Assembly: GCA_025936115.1 (NCBI GenBank) | Contig: JAICTZ010000011.1 | Span: 62,001 to 126,000 of the forward strand | Source: Polyangiaceae bacterium | Lineage (GTDB): Bacteria; Myxococcota_A; Polyangia; Polyangiales; Polyangiaceae | DNA length: 64,000 nt | Direction of reading: 5' to 3' | Shown: positions 1-7,522 of the stretch, piece by piece | Layout: each line of letters starts with the position of its first letter | How positions within the stretch are numbered: position 1 is the first letter of the stretch | Notes under the pieces: model-generated | What the model was told of the DNA's origin: nothing | What the model saw: only the letters and a program-made list of their open reading frames with translations | The model's database searches: none | Made by a program: the position numbers and the translations under genes

Positions 1-932
1 GCGACGCCGAGCAGCAGCATTTCAGGGGCTTCACGGCGCAGGGTGACGCGCACGATGCCGCGCCGGCCTTCGGGGAACGCGTGCTTGAGCGCGTTCGTCA
101 AAAGCTCGTTCAAGATGAGCCCGCACGGAATCGCGCGATCGACGGGCAGCGTGATGTCTTCTTCGACGAAGAGCTCGAGGCCGATCGAGCTGCCCGGCGC
201 GCCGCCCGCGCGCAAGAGGTTCGCGGCGAGCCCCCGCACGTTGCGCGAGAGCGGTAGGCGCGCGAGGTTCTCCGACTGGTACATGTATTCGTGGATCAGC
301 GCGATGGTTTGCACGCGGCTCTGACACTCGGCGAGCGCTTCGGCCGACGCGGCGTCGACCAAGCGGCGCGCCTGCATGCTGAGCACGCTCGAGATCAGCT
401 GCAGATCGTTTTTGACGCGATGGTGCACTTCGCGCAGCAAGACTTCACGCTCGCGCGCGATGGCGGTGCGCTCCCGCACGCGGTCCTCGAGCTCGAGGTT
501 CAGCTTGCCGAGCGCGTCGCGCGCGAGGCGTTGTTCGGTGATGTCCGTGCAGGAGCCGATGAAGCCGGCGAAGCTGCCGTCGGGTTCGAAACGGGGAGCG
601 CCTTGGTCATAGACCCAGCGGTACTCGCCGTCGGCGCGCAGCAGGCGATATTCCATCGAGAAGGGGACGCGCGCGACGAACGACTCCAGGTAAAGTGTCA
701 TGCAGTGCTGGAAGTCTTCGGGGTGCACGCCGGCGGCCCAGCCGCTGCCGAGCTCTCGTTCGAGAGGTTTGCCGGTGAACTCGAGCCAGCGCTGGTTGAA
801 GAAGGTGCAGAGACCGTCGCTGCCGGCCATCCAAAGCAGCACGGGCGCGTGATCGGCCATCGCGCGAAAGCGACGTTCGAGCTCGATTTCGCTCTGCTCG
901 CGCGTGAAGTGTAGCGTTGGATTCGTGGTCAC
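1..932 (-). CDS. PAS-domain sensor histidine kinase, HisKA_2/HWE type (3' end outside window)
   Basis: A cytoplasmic-looking sensor kinase. A PAS domain covers about residues 10-125 (it contains WMAGSDGLCTFFNQRW and a C-terminal FIGSCTDIT). A HisKA_2 dimerisation box follows, with phospho-acceptor His170/171 in EVHHRVKNDLQ, then the HATPase N-box LNELLTNALKHAFPEG. Translation runs off the window at position 1, so the G-boxes are missing. No transmembrane segment is visible. The GTG start is chosen because it overlaps the stop of the monooxygenase beta-subunit gene (GTGA), which makes this the sixth coupled gene of that operon. It is not the hybrid TodS/TmoS architecture: only one PAS domain and no receiver is seen before the cut. 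A role in sensing an aromatic substrate or redox state is inferred from position only. Confidence 0.85.
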   Translation of the reverse strand, partial: MTTNPTLHFTREQSEIELERRFRAMADHAPVLLWMAGSDGLCTFFNQRWLEFTGKPLERELGSGWAAGVHPEDFQHCMTLYLESFVARVPFSMEYRLLRADGEYRWVYDQGAPRFEPDGSFAGFIGSCTDITEQRLARDALGKLNLELEDRVRERTAIAREREVLLREVHHRVKNDLQLISSVLSMQARRLVDAASAEALAECQSRVQTIALIHEYMYQSENLARLPLSRNVRGLAANLLRAGGAPGSSIGLELFVEEDITLPVDRAIPCGLILNELLTNALKHAFPEGRRGIVRVTLRREAPEMLLLGV

Positions 933-1900
933 GCGTCGAGCTCCAAGCCGAGGCGACGCCAGCGTTTGGCGAGCTCGGCGTCGAGTGATTCGAGGACGGC
1001 AGAGTACGGCTCCGCGCGCTCGTCCCACCACGGGGCGAACGCTTCGAGCGCGCGGCGTACGGCGGGATAGCGCTCGCGCAGGACGCGCGTGACGAACGCG
1101 GCGTTCTCGGGCGAGTCCGTGACGAGCAAGCGCGCGATGGCGTCGGCGACGCTCTCGTGCCAGCGGCAATCCTCGTCGAGCGAGAAGAACACGCGGCAAA
1201 GCAGCGGATCGCGGCGTGCTTCCGCGAGGCGCCCAGCGCGGCGGACGAAGAACGCGTCGAAGGCGGGCTTGATCGCGAGCGTGAGCGCGACGAGCGCGGT
1301 TCCGAAGTCGTAGGTGACGAGCAGCTCTTCGATCACGCGCCGCAGCGGTTGCCATTCGGGCGCCTGTTGCCAATGCGCTTTGCCGTGGCCGAACCCGGGC
1401 ACGCGTCGCTCGAGCTGGCGCGAGCGGTAGGCGAAGCGTTGGATGCGTCTCATTTCGTCGGCGGCTTGGAAGGCGAAGACGGCGACGAGCTCGCTCGTGG
1501 GTGAGAGTTGCGCGAGGTACGCGCTCACCATTTGAAAGCCGTGGCACGGGTAGAGCAGCACCGGGAGCCAGCGTTCGAGCTCGGCGAGCCATGCGGGATC
1601 GAGCTTGTCGTCGTCGCCGCTCTCGTCGGCGGAACGCAAGAGGCCGTCGACGAAAGCTTCCTTTTCTCGGCCGAGGGCGACGTATTTCGAGTAGGTGGTT
1701 TCACGGGGATCCCGAAAGCGTTCGAGCGCCGTGAGCCTGAGCGCGCCGCCGGTTTGGTGCTCGCGATACCAGGCGCTGACGGGAGTTTCGACCTCGAAGC
1801 CCCGCTCGGGGTAGTAGAGGAGACGCGAGGTGCCGATTTCGTAGGGCGTGGGCACGCGCTTCTGCCCCTCGAGGTGCCAATACGTACGGCGCGCGTTCAT
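929..1900 (-). CDS. tmoE: Toluene/phenol monooxygenase hydroxylase beta subunit (TmoE-like)
   Basis: Non-catalytic beta subunit of the (alpha-beta-gamma)2 hydroxylase of a soluble diiron monooxygenase, 323 aa against about 327 in TmoE. It has the family N-terminus (ARRTYWHLEGQKRVPTPYEI, then LLYYPERGFEV and WYREHQ). Later it has the helical ferritin-like core with HGFQMVSAYLAQLSPTSE and AFQAADEMRRIQRFAYR, in the arrangement of TmoE LQMSSAYVQQMAPAST and LQTADSLRWLTHTAYR. The ATG at 1900 is chosen: it overlaps the stop of the effector gene (ATGA) and has GAGGGAG just upstream. An in-frame ATG six codons earlier (1918) lies inside the effector gene. The gene is coupled to the next one, the sensor kinase, by GTGA. 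Assignment to a phenol-hydroxylase-type beta subunit is the main alternative. Confidence 0.9.
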   Translation of the reverse strand: MNARRTYWHLEGQKRVPTPYEIGTSRLLYYPERGFEVETPVSAWYREHQTGGALRLTALERFRDPRETTYSKYVALGREKEAFVDGLLRSADESGDDDKLDPAWLAELERWLPVLLYPCHGFQMVSAYLAQLSPTSELVAVFAFQAADEMRRIQRFAYRSRQLERRVPGFGHGKAHWQQAPEWQPLRRVIEELLVTYDFGTALVALTLAIKPAFDAFFVRRAGRLAEARRDPLLCRVFFSLDEDCRWHESVADAIARLLVTDSPENAAFVTRVLRERYPAVRRALEAFAPWWDERAEPYSAVLESLDAELAKRWRRLGLELDA

Positions 1901-2196
1901 GCTCCCTCGAAGCGCCATTCGACCCGATCTTCATGCATCGAAAGGCGACCCTGGAATGCCGGCATCACGAGCTCGAGATCGCGCGGCAGCGTGAAGTCAC
2001 GGCCGAGCTCGCTCTCGATGGCGCGCCGTTCGACGACGCAGCGTCCCAGCACGGAGACGCGCAGGTACGCCCCGCGATCCTCGACGCTTGCGCCCGGATT
2101 CGTCGTCACGATCGCGCTGGCGACGGCGCGCCCGATTTCGTTCGCTTCGAGCACCGGCCCGACGGGGCTCGGCCGTTGTCCCCCGCCCGCCCTCAA
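1897..2196 (-). CDS. tmoD: Monooxygenase effector (coupling) protein, TmoD/MmoB-like
   Basis: Small cofactor-free effector protein that binds the hydroxylase and couples electron transfer to substrate oxidation; 99 aa against 103 in TmoD. Diagnostic segments are VGPVLEANEIGRAVASAI, ASVEDRGAYLRV (TmoD has TVEDRRAYVRI) and ESELGRDF. The best start is a TTG at 2196: it overlaps the ferredoxin stop (TTGA), is preceded by GGAGG at 7-nt spacing, and gives the expected length. No ATG lies in a sensible place. Its stop overlaps the ATG of the beta-subunit gene. A TTG start may lower its yield relative to neighbours, which is inference. Confidence 0.88.
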   Translation of the reverse strand: MRAGGGQRPSPVGPVLEANEIGRAVASAIVTTNPGASVEDRGAYLRVSVLGRCVVERRAIESELGRDFTLPRDLELVMPAFQGRLSMHEDRVEWRFEGA

Positions 2197-2522
2197 GCCG
2201 AAGCCTCCAACGTCGCTTCCACGTCCACTTCGATACGGCCGCCCTCTATCCGCACGGGAAAGGCCTCCAGGCGCACGCTCTCGGGGTTGATGCCGCGGCC
2301 GGTGCGCGCGTCGTATTGGTAATGGTGCGCCGAGCAGGTGATGACGCCGCCTTCGAGCTTGCCTTGGCTGAGCGGAACGCCCAGGTGCGCGCAGCGATCG
2401 GCATACGCGCAGACTGCGTCGTCCGTGCGCACGATGAGGACGCGGCGCCCCTGCACCAACAGGCCGCGCATCTCGCCGACCCAGAGCTCGTCGTCCGGCA
2501 GCACCGCTTCGAATGACATCAT
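2193..2522 (-). CDS. tmoC: Rieske [2Fe-2S] ferredoxin of the monooxygenase (TmoC-like)
   Basis: Electron carrier from an NADH-dependent reductase to the hydroxylase. The 109-aa protein has both Rieske ligand pairs, C44-x-H46 (CAHLG) and C63-x2-H66 (CSAHH), separated by PLSQGKLEGGVIT, as in TmoC (LLSEGSYEGGVIT). The N-terminus MSFEAVLPDDELWVGEM matches TmoC MSFEKICSLDDIWVGEM. Two ATGs sit in tandem (2522, 2519); the first overlaps the stop of the gamma-subunit gene as ATGA and is taken as the start. The stop overlaps the TTG of the effector gene. The partner reductase (TmoF) is not in the window. Confidence 0.93.
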   Translation of the reverse strand: MMSFEAVLPDDELWVGEMRGLLVQGRRVLIVRTDDAVCAYADRCAHLGVPLSQGKLEGGVITCSAHHYQYDARTGRGINPESVRLEAFPVRIEGGRIEVDVEATLEASA

Positions 2523-2773
2523 CGGGCTCCCGGCACGAGATCGACGCGATCGAGCGGCATGAGTCCCGCGGCCGCCACGCTCGCGCGCGGATCGAGCTCG
2601 CGTTCACCGGAAAAAAGGCGCGCCCGGCGCGAGGGAGCGACGCGCACCGACGCGGCTTCGGTGAGCGTGCTCGTGAGGGTAGCGATGCTGTCGCTCGGCC
2701 GTACGAGCACGAGCAAGCCGAGTGTGTCGCCGCGCACGAAGCCGTAAACGGGGATGGGAGCGTCTTCCTTCAC
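2519..2773 (-). CDS. tmoB: Monooxygenase hydroxylase gamma subunit (TmoB-like)
   Basis: Small ubiquitin-like-fold gamma subunit of the hydroxylase, 84 aa, the same length as TmoB. It begins VKEDAPIPVYGFVRGD and keeps the family pattern LxxTLTEAASVRVAP...RARLFSGERELDPRASVAAAGLMPLDRVDLV (shown in pieces; compare TmoB RVAPREGVMRV and AESGLNPTEVIDVV). The GTG start at 2773 is chosen because it overlaps the alpha-subunit stop as GTGA. Its own stop overlaps the ATG of the ferredoxin gene. The protein is highly divergent in this family, so the call leans on length, position and the C-terminal motif. Confidence 0.85.
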   Translation of the reverse strand: MKEDAPIPVYGFVRGDTLGLLVLVRPSDSIATLTSTLTEAASVRVAPSRRARLFSGERELDPRASVAAAGLMPLDRVDLVPGAR

Positions 2774-4260
2774 TTGGCGCTCCCTACGGCCGGCGCGAGC
2801 CACGGGTAACGGCCCCGCGAGCTGTCTTTGCCCCACGTCGCTTCGTCCAAGCCGAAGTAGTCCCGTACGAGCGCGATCAGGTTTGCGGGCGCCTCCCCCG
2901 CGAGGATGCGATCGACGACGGTGTGGTGGGCCGCGTAGCGCTCCGGCTCGTGCTCGAAGATCCACGCGCAGGGCGCGCTGCAGAAGATGTAACGCCGACC
3001 GCCGTGGTCGCGCACGCAGGCGCTATTTTTGCGCGGTGTGCCGGCCGAGAGCACGAGCTGGCAGAGCGAGCAGAAGCCGACGGGCGTGACGCCGTGCGTG
3101 TACCATTCGATGCCGGGCCCCGACGCGCGCCAGCGATCACTCACACGCTCCCAAATCGGCGCGAAATCAGCCCAGCTTTCTGGGTATTTCTCGGCGAGCC
3201 AGGCGCGCTCCGCGGGGCTCGGCAGCGGCAGATCGAACCACACCGTCGCGCGATAGGAGTAAGCGCTCGCGTAGACTTGGTGGTGATAGTAGCCGAGGCT
3301 CCGCTCGAACTCGTCCCAGTACCAGGGACGCTCGAGGCCGTAATCGCGGAGCGTGCGTTCGAATTGCTCGAGCACCCACTCCTGCATGAACTCGCGGAAC
3401 GAGCTTTTGCGATGCGTGAGCGGCGTCAAATAGTCCATGGCAAAGCCGGTCACGACGGCGAAGAAGTGCCACGAGCGCCAGAACCACTTGTCCACCAAGT
3501 ACTGGGCGTACGCGCGGTCGTGCTCGCACACCTTCTTCACGACGGCGCCGCCGATTTGGGCGTGGCGCGCTTCGTCCGTTTGGATGCTCTGCACCATCTT
3601 CTCGAACATGCGATCGCCCACGGCGTGCGCGACGGCCGACAGCGCGACGAACTGCAGGTTCGTAAAGCCCGTCTCGAACACGAAGTGCGTCGCCACGGCG
3701 AATTCCACGGGATTCGAAAGCAAGAGGAGCTCGTCGGCGAAGTGACGCGCCGCGATCGCCACCCACTCGTTCGTGTGGAACAAGCGGTGCGTCCAATCGA
3801 ATTGCGGGTCCCAGGCCACGAGATCGTGCAATACCGTGAGCGGAATTTGCGTGTGGCGGAGCTCGTCGAGCGCGCCGAGCGTGGCCATCGTGCGCCAGGC
3901 TCCATCACGTCCGAAGCGAGCGGCGCGCAGATTTCCGACGACGGCGGCGAACTCGGCGAGCGGCAGCGTCGCGGCGTGGAGCTTCAACGCGCTGAGCCAG
4001 GCGCGATCGTGGCGTTCGAAATCGGCGACGCGTCCGACGGCGTCGCGCACGGCGTGTACGGCCGCTTCCTTTTCGTGCTGCGTCGCGACGTACTCCGCGT
4101 AGCTCGTACGGTACGGCTCGTCCCAGTCACTCCATTCGGCGTGCTCGAGCCACGGACGGCCGCTCATCGCTTCGGGGAACACGTCGCGTTCGGCGACGTA
4201 GCTGTACTGCCAGTCCAGTTTTCTGGCGAGATCGAGCCATTCGTGACGCTTGAGCAACAT
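2770..4260 (-). CDS. tmoA: Toluene/phenol monooxygenase hydroxylase alpha subunit (TmoA-like, diiron catalytic)
   Basis: Catalytic subunit that inserts oxygen into an aromatic ring or alkene at a carboxylate-bridged diiron centre; 496 aa against 500 in TmoA. All six ligands are present: Glu103, Glu133 and His136 (DELRH), Glu196 (VFETGFTN), Glu230 and His233 (TDEARH), plus the active-site Thr200, at almost the same numbering as TmoA (104, 134, 137, 197, 231, 234, Thr201). The C-terminal part carries CSLC (397-400) and CSAPC (427-431), a YHS/zinc-like cysteine set more reminiscent of phenol hydroxylase. Start: ATG at 4260 aligns with TmoA; a TTG 12 codons upstream (4296) is possible. It is the first gene of the operon, divergent from the VOC gene. 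Substrate cannot be read from the sequence. Confidence 0.93.
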   Translation of the reverse strand: MLLKRHEWLDLARKLDWQYSYVAERDVFPEAMSGRPWLEHAEWSDWDEPYRTSYAEYVATQHEKEAAVHAVRDAVGRVADFERHDRAWLSALKLHAATLPLAEFAAVVGNLRAARFGRDGAWRTMATLGALDELRHTQIPLTVLHDLVAWDPQFDWTHRLFHTNEWVAIAARHFADELLLLSNPVEFAVATHFVFETGFTNLQFVALSAVAHAVGDRMFEKMVQSIQTDEARHAQIGGAVVKKVCEHDRAYAQYLVDKWFWRSWHFFAVVTGFAMDYLTPLTHRKSSFREFMQEWVLEQFERTLRDYGLERPWYWDEFERSLGYYHHQVYASAYSYRATVWFDLPLPSPAERAWLAEKYPESWADFAPIWERVSDRWRASGPGIEWYTHGVTPVGFCSLCQLVLSAGTPRKNSACVRDHGGRRYIFCSAPCAWIFEHEPERYAAHHTVVDRILAGEAPANLIALVRDYFGLDEATWGKDSSRGRYPWLAPAVGSAK

Positions 4261-4436
4261 CTGCTGTCGCCTTCGATCCGCCCTGTTCAGAGCCAAAGCC
4301 CGTAAAACTTTGGCGTGCCGTGTGCGAGGAAGGCTAGCGCACGACGCTCGGTTCTACCATGGGCGCCTAGGCTTTCTCCGCCCGGCGCTACGGGCTCTAT
4401 TGCGTCAAGTTTCTGACAGGGCCTACAAGAACACAC

Positions 4437-4829
4437 ATGCCAATCCTCGATCACGTCACGCTGACCGTCGGCGACTACGCACGTTCGAAAGCGTTCTACG
4501 AGAAGGCGCTCGCGCCGCTCGGTATCAAGCTGCTCATGGACTTCGGTCAAGCGTGCGGCTTCGGCCGCGACAAGCCGGAGCTCTGGTTCGGCACCGGACC
4601 GACGAGCTTCCAAAAGGCCGAACAACTGCGCGTCATCACGCCGATGCACCTCGCGTTTTCGGCGACGAGTCGTGCAGAGGTCGACGCCTTCTATCGCGCT
4701 GCGCTCGAGGCCGGCGGGAAGGACTACGGCGCGCCCGGAGTGCGCGCGCACTACCACCCGAACTACTACGGTGCCTTCGTGCTCGATCCCGACGGCCACG
4801 ACATCGAGGCCGTCTTCCACGGGCATTGA
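4437..4829 (+). CDS. VOC-superfamily protein (glyoxalase/dioxygenase fold)
   Basis: A 130-aa single-domain vicinal-oxygen-chelate protein. The N-terminal beta-alpha module starts MPILDHVTLTVGDYARSKAFYEKAL with the typical metal-ligand His6. The second module shows MHLAFSATSRAEVDAFYRAALEAGG, and the C-terminal YYGAFVLDPDGHDIEAVFH has the usual DPDGHxIE ending with the metal-binding Glu. Substrate unknown; relatives include glyoxalase-like and fosfomycin/bleomycin resistance-like proteins. It is divergent from the monooxygenase operon and 6 nt upstream of the DUF167 gene, so the two may be co-transcribed. A link to aromatic degradation is possible but rests only on proximity. Confidence 0.85.
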   Translation: MPILDHVTLTVGDYARSKAFYEKALAPLGIKLLMDFGQACGFGRDKPELWFGTGPTSFQKAEQLRVITPMHLAFSATSRAEVDAFYRAALEAGGKDYGAPGVRAHYHPNYYGAFVLDPDGHDIEAVFHGH

Positions 4830-4835
4830 GCGTCC

Positions 4836-5075
4836 GTGTCCGCCGAATTGCGACTCAAGGTTCGAGTGAAGCCGCGCGCGTCGAAGAGTCGCGTGCTCGG
4901 TATGAAAGGCGACGAGCTCGAGGTGGCCGTGGCCGCGCCCCCAGTCGACGGTGCTGCCAATCTCGAGCTTGTCCGGACGCTGGCCGAACACTACGGGGTC
5001 GCGAAGAGCGCCGTCGAAATTGTTTCTGGGCTCGCCGGCAGGAACAAGCTCGTACGCATTCGGGGCGCGGGTTAG
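4836..5075 (+). CDS. DUF167/UPF0235 (YggU-like) family protein
   Basis: A 79-aa basic protein with the DUF167 signature: RLKVRVKPRASKSRV near the N-terminus, then LEVAVAAPPVDGAANLELV and SAVEIVSGLAGRNKLVRI. Family function is unknown. It starts at GTG 4836, only 6 nt after the VOC stop. Full length for the family. It ends just before the stop of the convergent MFS gene (5 nt between the two stops). Confidence 0.9.
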   Translation: MSAELRLKVRVKPRASKSRVLGMKGDELEVAVAAPPVDGAANLELVRTLAEHYGVAKSAVEIVSGLAGRNKLVRIRGAG

Positions 5076-5080
5076 TACAG

Positions 5081-6310
5081 CTAGGGCCGTTGCGAATCGA
5101 AGTCGCGCAGCACCGGGAGAGGGATGCCACGCGTTTCGGGCAGCACCCAGACCCAGGATGCAGTCGCCAGCGCGAGCGTGAGCGGGACGCCGAGCGCACC
5201 CGGAAGTCCGGCGTGATCGAAGGCCCAGCCGACGAGTACCGCGGCCCAGAGCTGTACGGTGCGGGCGAGATTGTAAGTCGTACCCATGCCGAGGCCGCGG
5301 AGCTCGGTGGGGAAGAGCTCGGCGAGCAAGGCGCCGAAACCGGCGGTGCAGCCGGAGCCGAAACCAAGCAGCAGCATCACGCTCCAGAAGAGAGCAGGCT
5401 CGGCGGAGAGCGTGCGCCACGCGAAGGCGAGCGGCGCGAGGGCCGCTGCCGTGAGGAGCGAGAAGAGCGTGAACGCCTTGCGGCGTCCGAACGTATCCGC
5501 GAACGGGCCGAACGCGAGCATGCCGATGAACTGGCCGATCTGTGCCGTGACGATCCAGGTGAGGCTGCGACCCACCGATTGATGCATGCGTGTGAGGAGG
5601 ATCGACGGCAGCCAGGTGTAACAGCTCCAGTAGGTGCCGAGCTTGAAGACGCCGAGTAGCCAGGCACGAACGGCGCGCGACAGGATGCCGGGGCGGAGCA
5701 AGGCCGAGAGCGGCGCCGGAGAAGTGGCGGGCGTACTCGGCAGGTGCAGGGAATTGCGCGCGGCGAACGCGATGAGCGCCGTGGCGCTCGAGCCGATGAG
5801 CACCGCACGCCAGCCGACGAGCGGGACGAGCAGATAACCGACGACGGCCGCGATCCCGACGCCGACCGGCTCGCCCGCTTGCAAGAGCGCCGACGCGCGC
5901 CCGCGCCGCTCGGCCGCGACGGCTTCGGCCACCATGCCGTGACCCACCGCCCACTCGCCGCCGACGCCGAGCCCGACGAGCGCCCGTCCCACGATGAACG
6001 TCCACACCGAACCCGAGAGTCCGCACACGAGCGATCCGAGCGAGTAGATGAAAATGGTCACGGAGAGCACCGAGCGCTTGCCGACGCGATCGGCGAGTCG
6101 CCCCGCGATGATGCCGCCGACCCCCGACGTGCTGAGCGCGACACCGAGCAGCCACGCCTCGTAGCGATGCGCGAGGCCGAGCGAGCGCGCGACGGGATCT
6201 TTGATGAAGCCGAACAGGACCAGATCGTAAAAGTCGAAGGTCCAGCCGAGGAAGGCGAAGAGGAACAGGCGCGTCGGGAACGCGCGGACAGGCGGGCTCA
6301 CGCCGGGCAT
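5081..6310 (-). CDS. MFS transporter, metabolite:H+ symporter/sugar-transporter type
   Basis: Inner-membrane secondary transporter of 409 aa with 12 predicted helices. It opens with FLFAFLGWTFDFYDLVLFGF, typical of sialate/aromatic acid/metabolite:H+ symporters. It has the MFS loop 2-3 motif GRLADRVGKRSVL, a second GPFADTFGRRKAF, the helix-4 motif GRALVGLGVGGEWAVGHG, and LLAELFPTELRGLGMG late in the second half. The ATG at 6310 is used; reading further upstream runs into the neighbour and lacks helices. Substrate is not determinable; an aromatic or organic acid would fit the nearby monooxygenase, but that is speculation. The next gene upstream is a GNAT enzyme 11 nt away on the same strand. 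Confidence 0.9.
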   Translation of the reverse strand: MPGVSPPVRAFPTRLFLFAFLGWTFDFYDLVLFGFIKDPVARSLGLAHRYEAWLLGVALSTSGVGGIIAGRLADRVGKRSVLSVTIFIYSLGSLVCGLSGSVWTFIVGRALVGLGVGGEWAVGHGMVAEAVAAERRGRASALLQAGEPVGVGIAAVVGYLLVPLVGWRAVLIGSSATALIAFAARNSLHLPSTPATSPAPLSALLRPGILSRAVRAWLLGVFKLGTYWSCYTWLPSILLTRMHQSVGRSLTWIVTAQIGQFIGMLAFGPFADTFGRRKAFTLFSLLTAAALAPLAFAWRTLSAEPALFWSVMLLLGFGSGCTAGFGALLAELFPTELRGLGMGTTYNLARTVQLWAAVLVGWAFDHAGLPGALGVPLTLALATASWVWVLPETRGIPLPVLRDFDSQRP

Positions 6311-6321
6311 GGCGGGCGATG

Positions 6322-6753
6322 CTACAGCGCTCGCGTGAGGACGCACGCGTCTTGACCGCGCGCGTAGTAACGCGGGATACGCCGCTCGATCGAAAAGCCG
6401 CACTTCAAGAACAGCTCGAGTGCCTCGACGTTGGCTTGGGCCGTGGTGAGACGCAGGCGGGCTGCACCCGAGCCGCGCGCGAGCCGGGCGGCCTCGGCCA
6501 TCAACCGCGCGCCGACGCCGCGTCCGCGTTCGCTCGGGGCGACGGCAATCGCGGAAATCCACGCGCCGTCGCGCTCGCGCTCGACTACGACGAAACCGAG
6601 CCGTTCGTCGCCGCGCACGGCGATGCGTGTCGTGCTGCCGGGGCGTTGCGTGAGGCGGAGCGTCGTGGCGGCCGCGTGGTGCTGAAAGTCGCCGAACGCC
6701 GCCGTCGATAGCTGCTCGATGAACGCATCGTCGTCGGTCGTCTTCGACCGCAT
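6322..6753 (-). CDS. GNAT-family N-acetyltransferase
   Basis: A 143-aa acetyl-CoA-dependent acetyltransferase. Motif A (AWISAIAVAPSERGRGVGAR, with the R/QxxGxG/A pyrophosphate loop RGRGVG) and motif B (EALELFLKCGFSIERRIPRYY) are clear. Acceptor substrate unknown. The ATG at 6753 is preferred because the N-terminus MRSKTTDDDAFIEQLSTAAFGDF is a normal GNAT beginning; an in-frame GTG at 6858 would add 35 residues of non-domain sequence. Located 11 nt upstream of the MFS gene on the same strand. Confidence 0.85.
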   Translation of the reverse strand: MRSKTTDDDAFIEQLSTAAFGDFQHHAAATTLRLTQRPGSTTRIAVRGDERLGFVVVERERDGAWISAIAVAPSERGRGVGARLMAEAARLARGSGAARLRLTTAQANVEALELFLKCGFSIERRIPRYYARGQDACVLTRAL

Positions 6754-6955
6754 GCTGATTGCTCGCTCGAGCACGGCGCCCACGTGACGAGCATTGGTCC
6801 GTGGCAACGCGATCGCAAGGTAGCCGAGCGCGACTCGGACGTCAGGGGCGCTCCACACGCGACCGCGACTCGGATGTCACGCTCGACCGAGCGTCGTGAA
6901 GAAGCGCAGCGCGAGTTTTGCGAACGCGCGACGCGAGCGCTACGCTCGTTACCTA

Positions 6956-7444
6956 ATGCTTGGATTACCTCTCTCCATTTCGCAGGCTCTCGGTCGCGGC
7001 TTCGGTCTTGGTGCGTTGGTTTCGCTCGCGCTCGTGGCTTGCGTCGATCATCGGCCGCTGGGGCAGCTGCGCGACGGCGACGCCGCTTGCCAAGATATCG
7101 TTGCGCAGTGTCAGGACGCGTCCGCGCTCGGCGAGCCGTTCAGGAGCTGCTATGCCACGGGCCTTCGCGCTAACGGCGGCGCGTGCCTGAGCGCTCACGA
7201 CGATTGCGTCAAGTCATGCGAGAACGCGCCGGCGTCCGCAGGCGCAGGCGGCGAGGGTGGGCGCGGCGAGGCTGGTGCGGCGAGCAGCGCCGCCGGCGCG
7301 AGCGGGGATCTCGGAGGCGGCGGCGTCGCCGCGACGGGCGGCAGTGGAGGCGTGACGGCGACCGGCGGTGCGGCCGCGACCGGCGGCGCGGCGGAGGTCG
7401 GCGGCGCAGCGGAGACGGACGGCGCCGGGCACCCCGGCAACTGA
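6956..7444 (+). CDS. Small Gly/Ala-rich lipoprotein
   Basis: An exported lipoprotein of 162 aa. The signal peptide LGALVSLALVAC ends in a lipobox (LVAC). The mature part has a short cysteine-bearing head (ACQDIVAQC, SCYATG, ACLSAHDDCVKSC), followed by a long tail of GG, AAS and ATGG blocks. Such Gly/Thr-rich spacers are common on myxobacterial surface lipoproteins and probably extend the head from the membrane. No domain is recognised. The ATG at 6956 gives a clean signal peptide; a GTG 20 codons upstream (6896) is in frame. It is convergent with the cytochrome-type lipoprotein. Confidence 0.7.
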   Translation: MLGLPLSISQALGRGFGLGALVSLALVACVDHRPLGQLRDGDAACQDIVAQCQDASALGEPFRSCYATGLRANGGACLSAHDDCVKSCENAPASAGAGGEGGRGEAGAASSAAGASGDLGGGGVAATGGSGGVTATGGAAATGGAAEVGGAAETDGAGHPGN

Positions 7445-7452
7445 CGCCCGCG

Positions 7453-7491
7453 CGCAGAGCATCCACGCCGAACGCGCGCGGGTGCTCTGCG
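7453..7491. terminator. Inverted repeat between convergent genes, possible bidirectional terminator
   Basis: The 9-bp arms CGCAGAGCA (7453-7461) and TGCTCTGCG (7483-7491) are perfect complements separated by 21 nt, between the stops of two convergent lipoprotein genes. There is no T-tract, so Rho-independent function is uncertain. Confidence 0.4.
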
Positions 7492-7522
7492 AGCAACGAG
7501 CAACTTCACGGCTGTCGGCGCT

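Noticed and set aside
2722..4305. 527-aa open frame on the plus strand across the monooxygenase alpha gene
   Set aside because: It is the antisense shadow of tmoA; high GC keeps the opposite frames open. No domain is seen.
4261..4436. sigma54 -24/-12 promoter for the monooxygenase operon
   Set aside because: GGCACG is present on the minus strand, but there is no GC at the -12 position.
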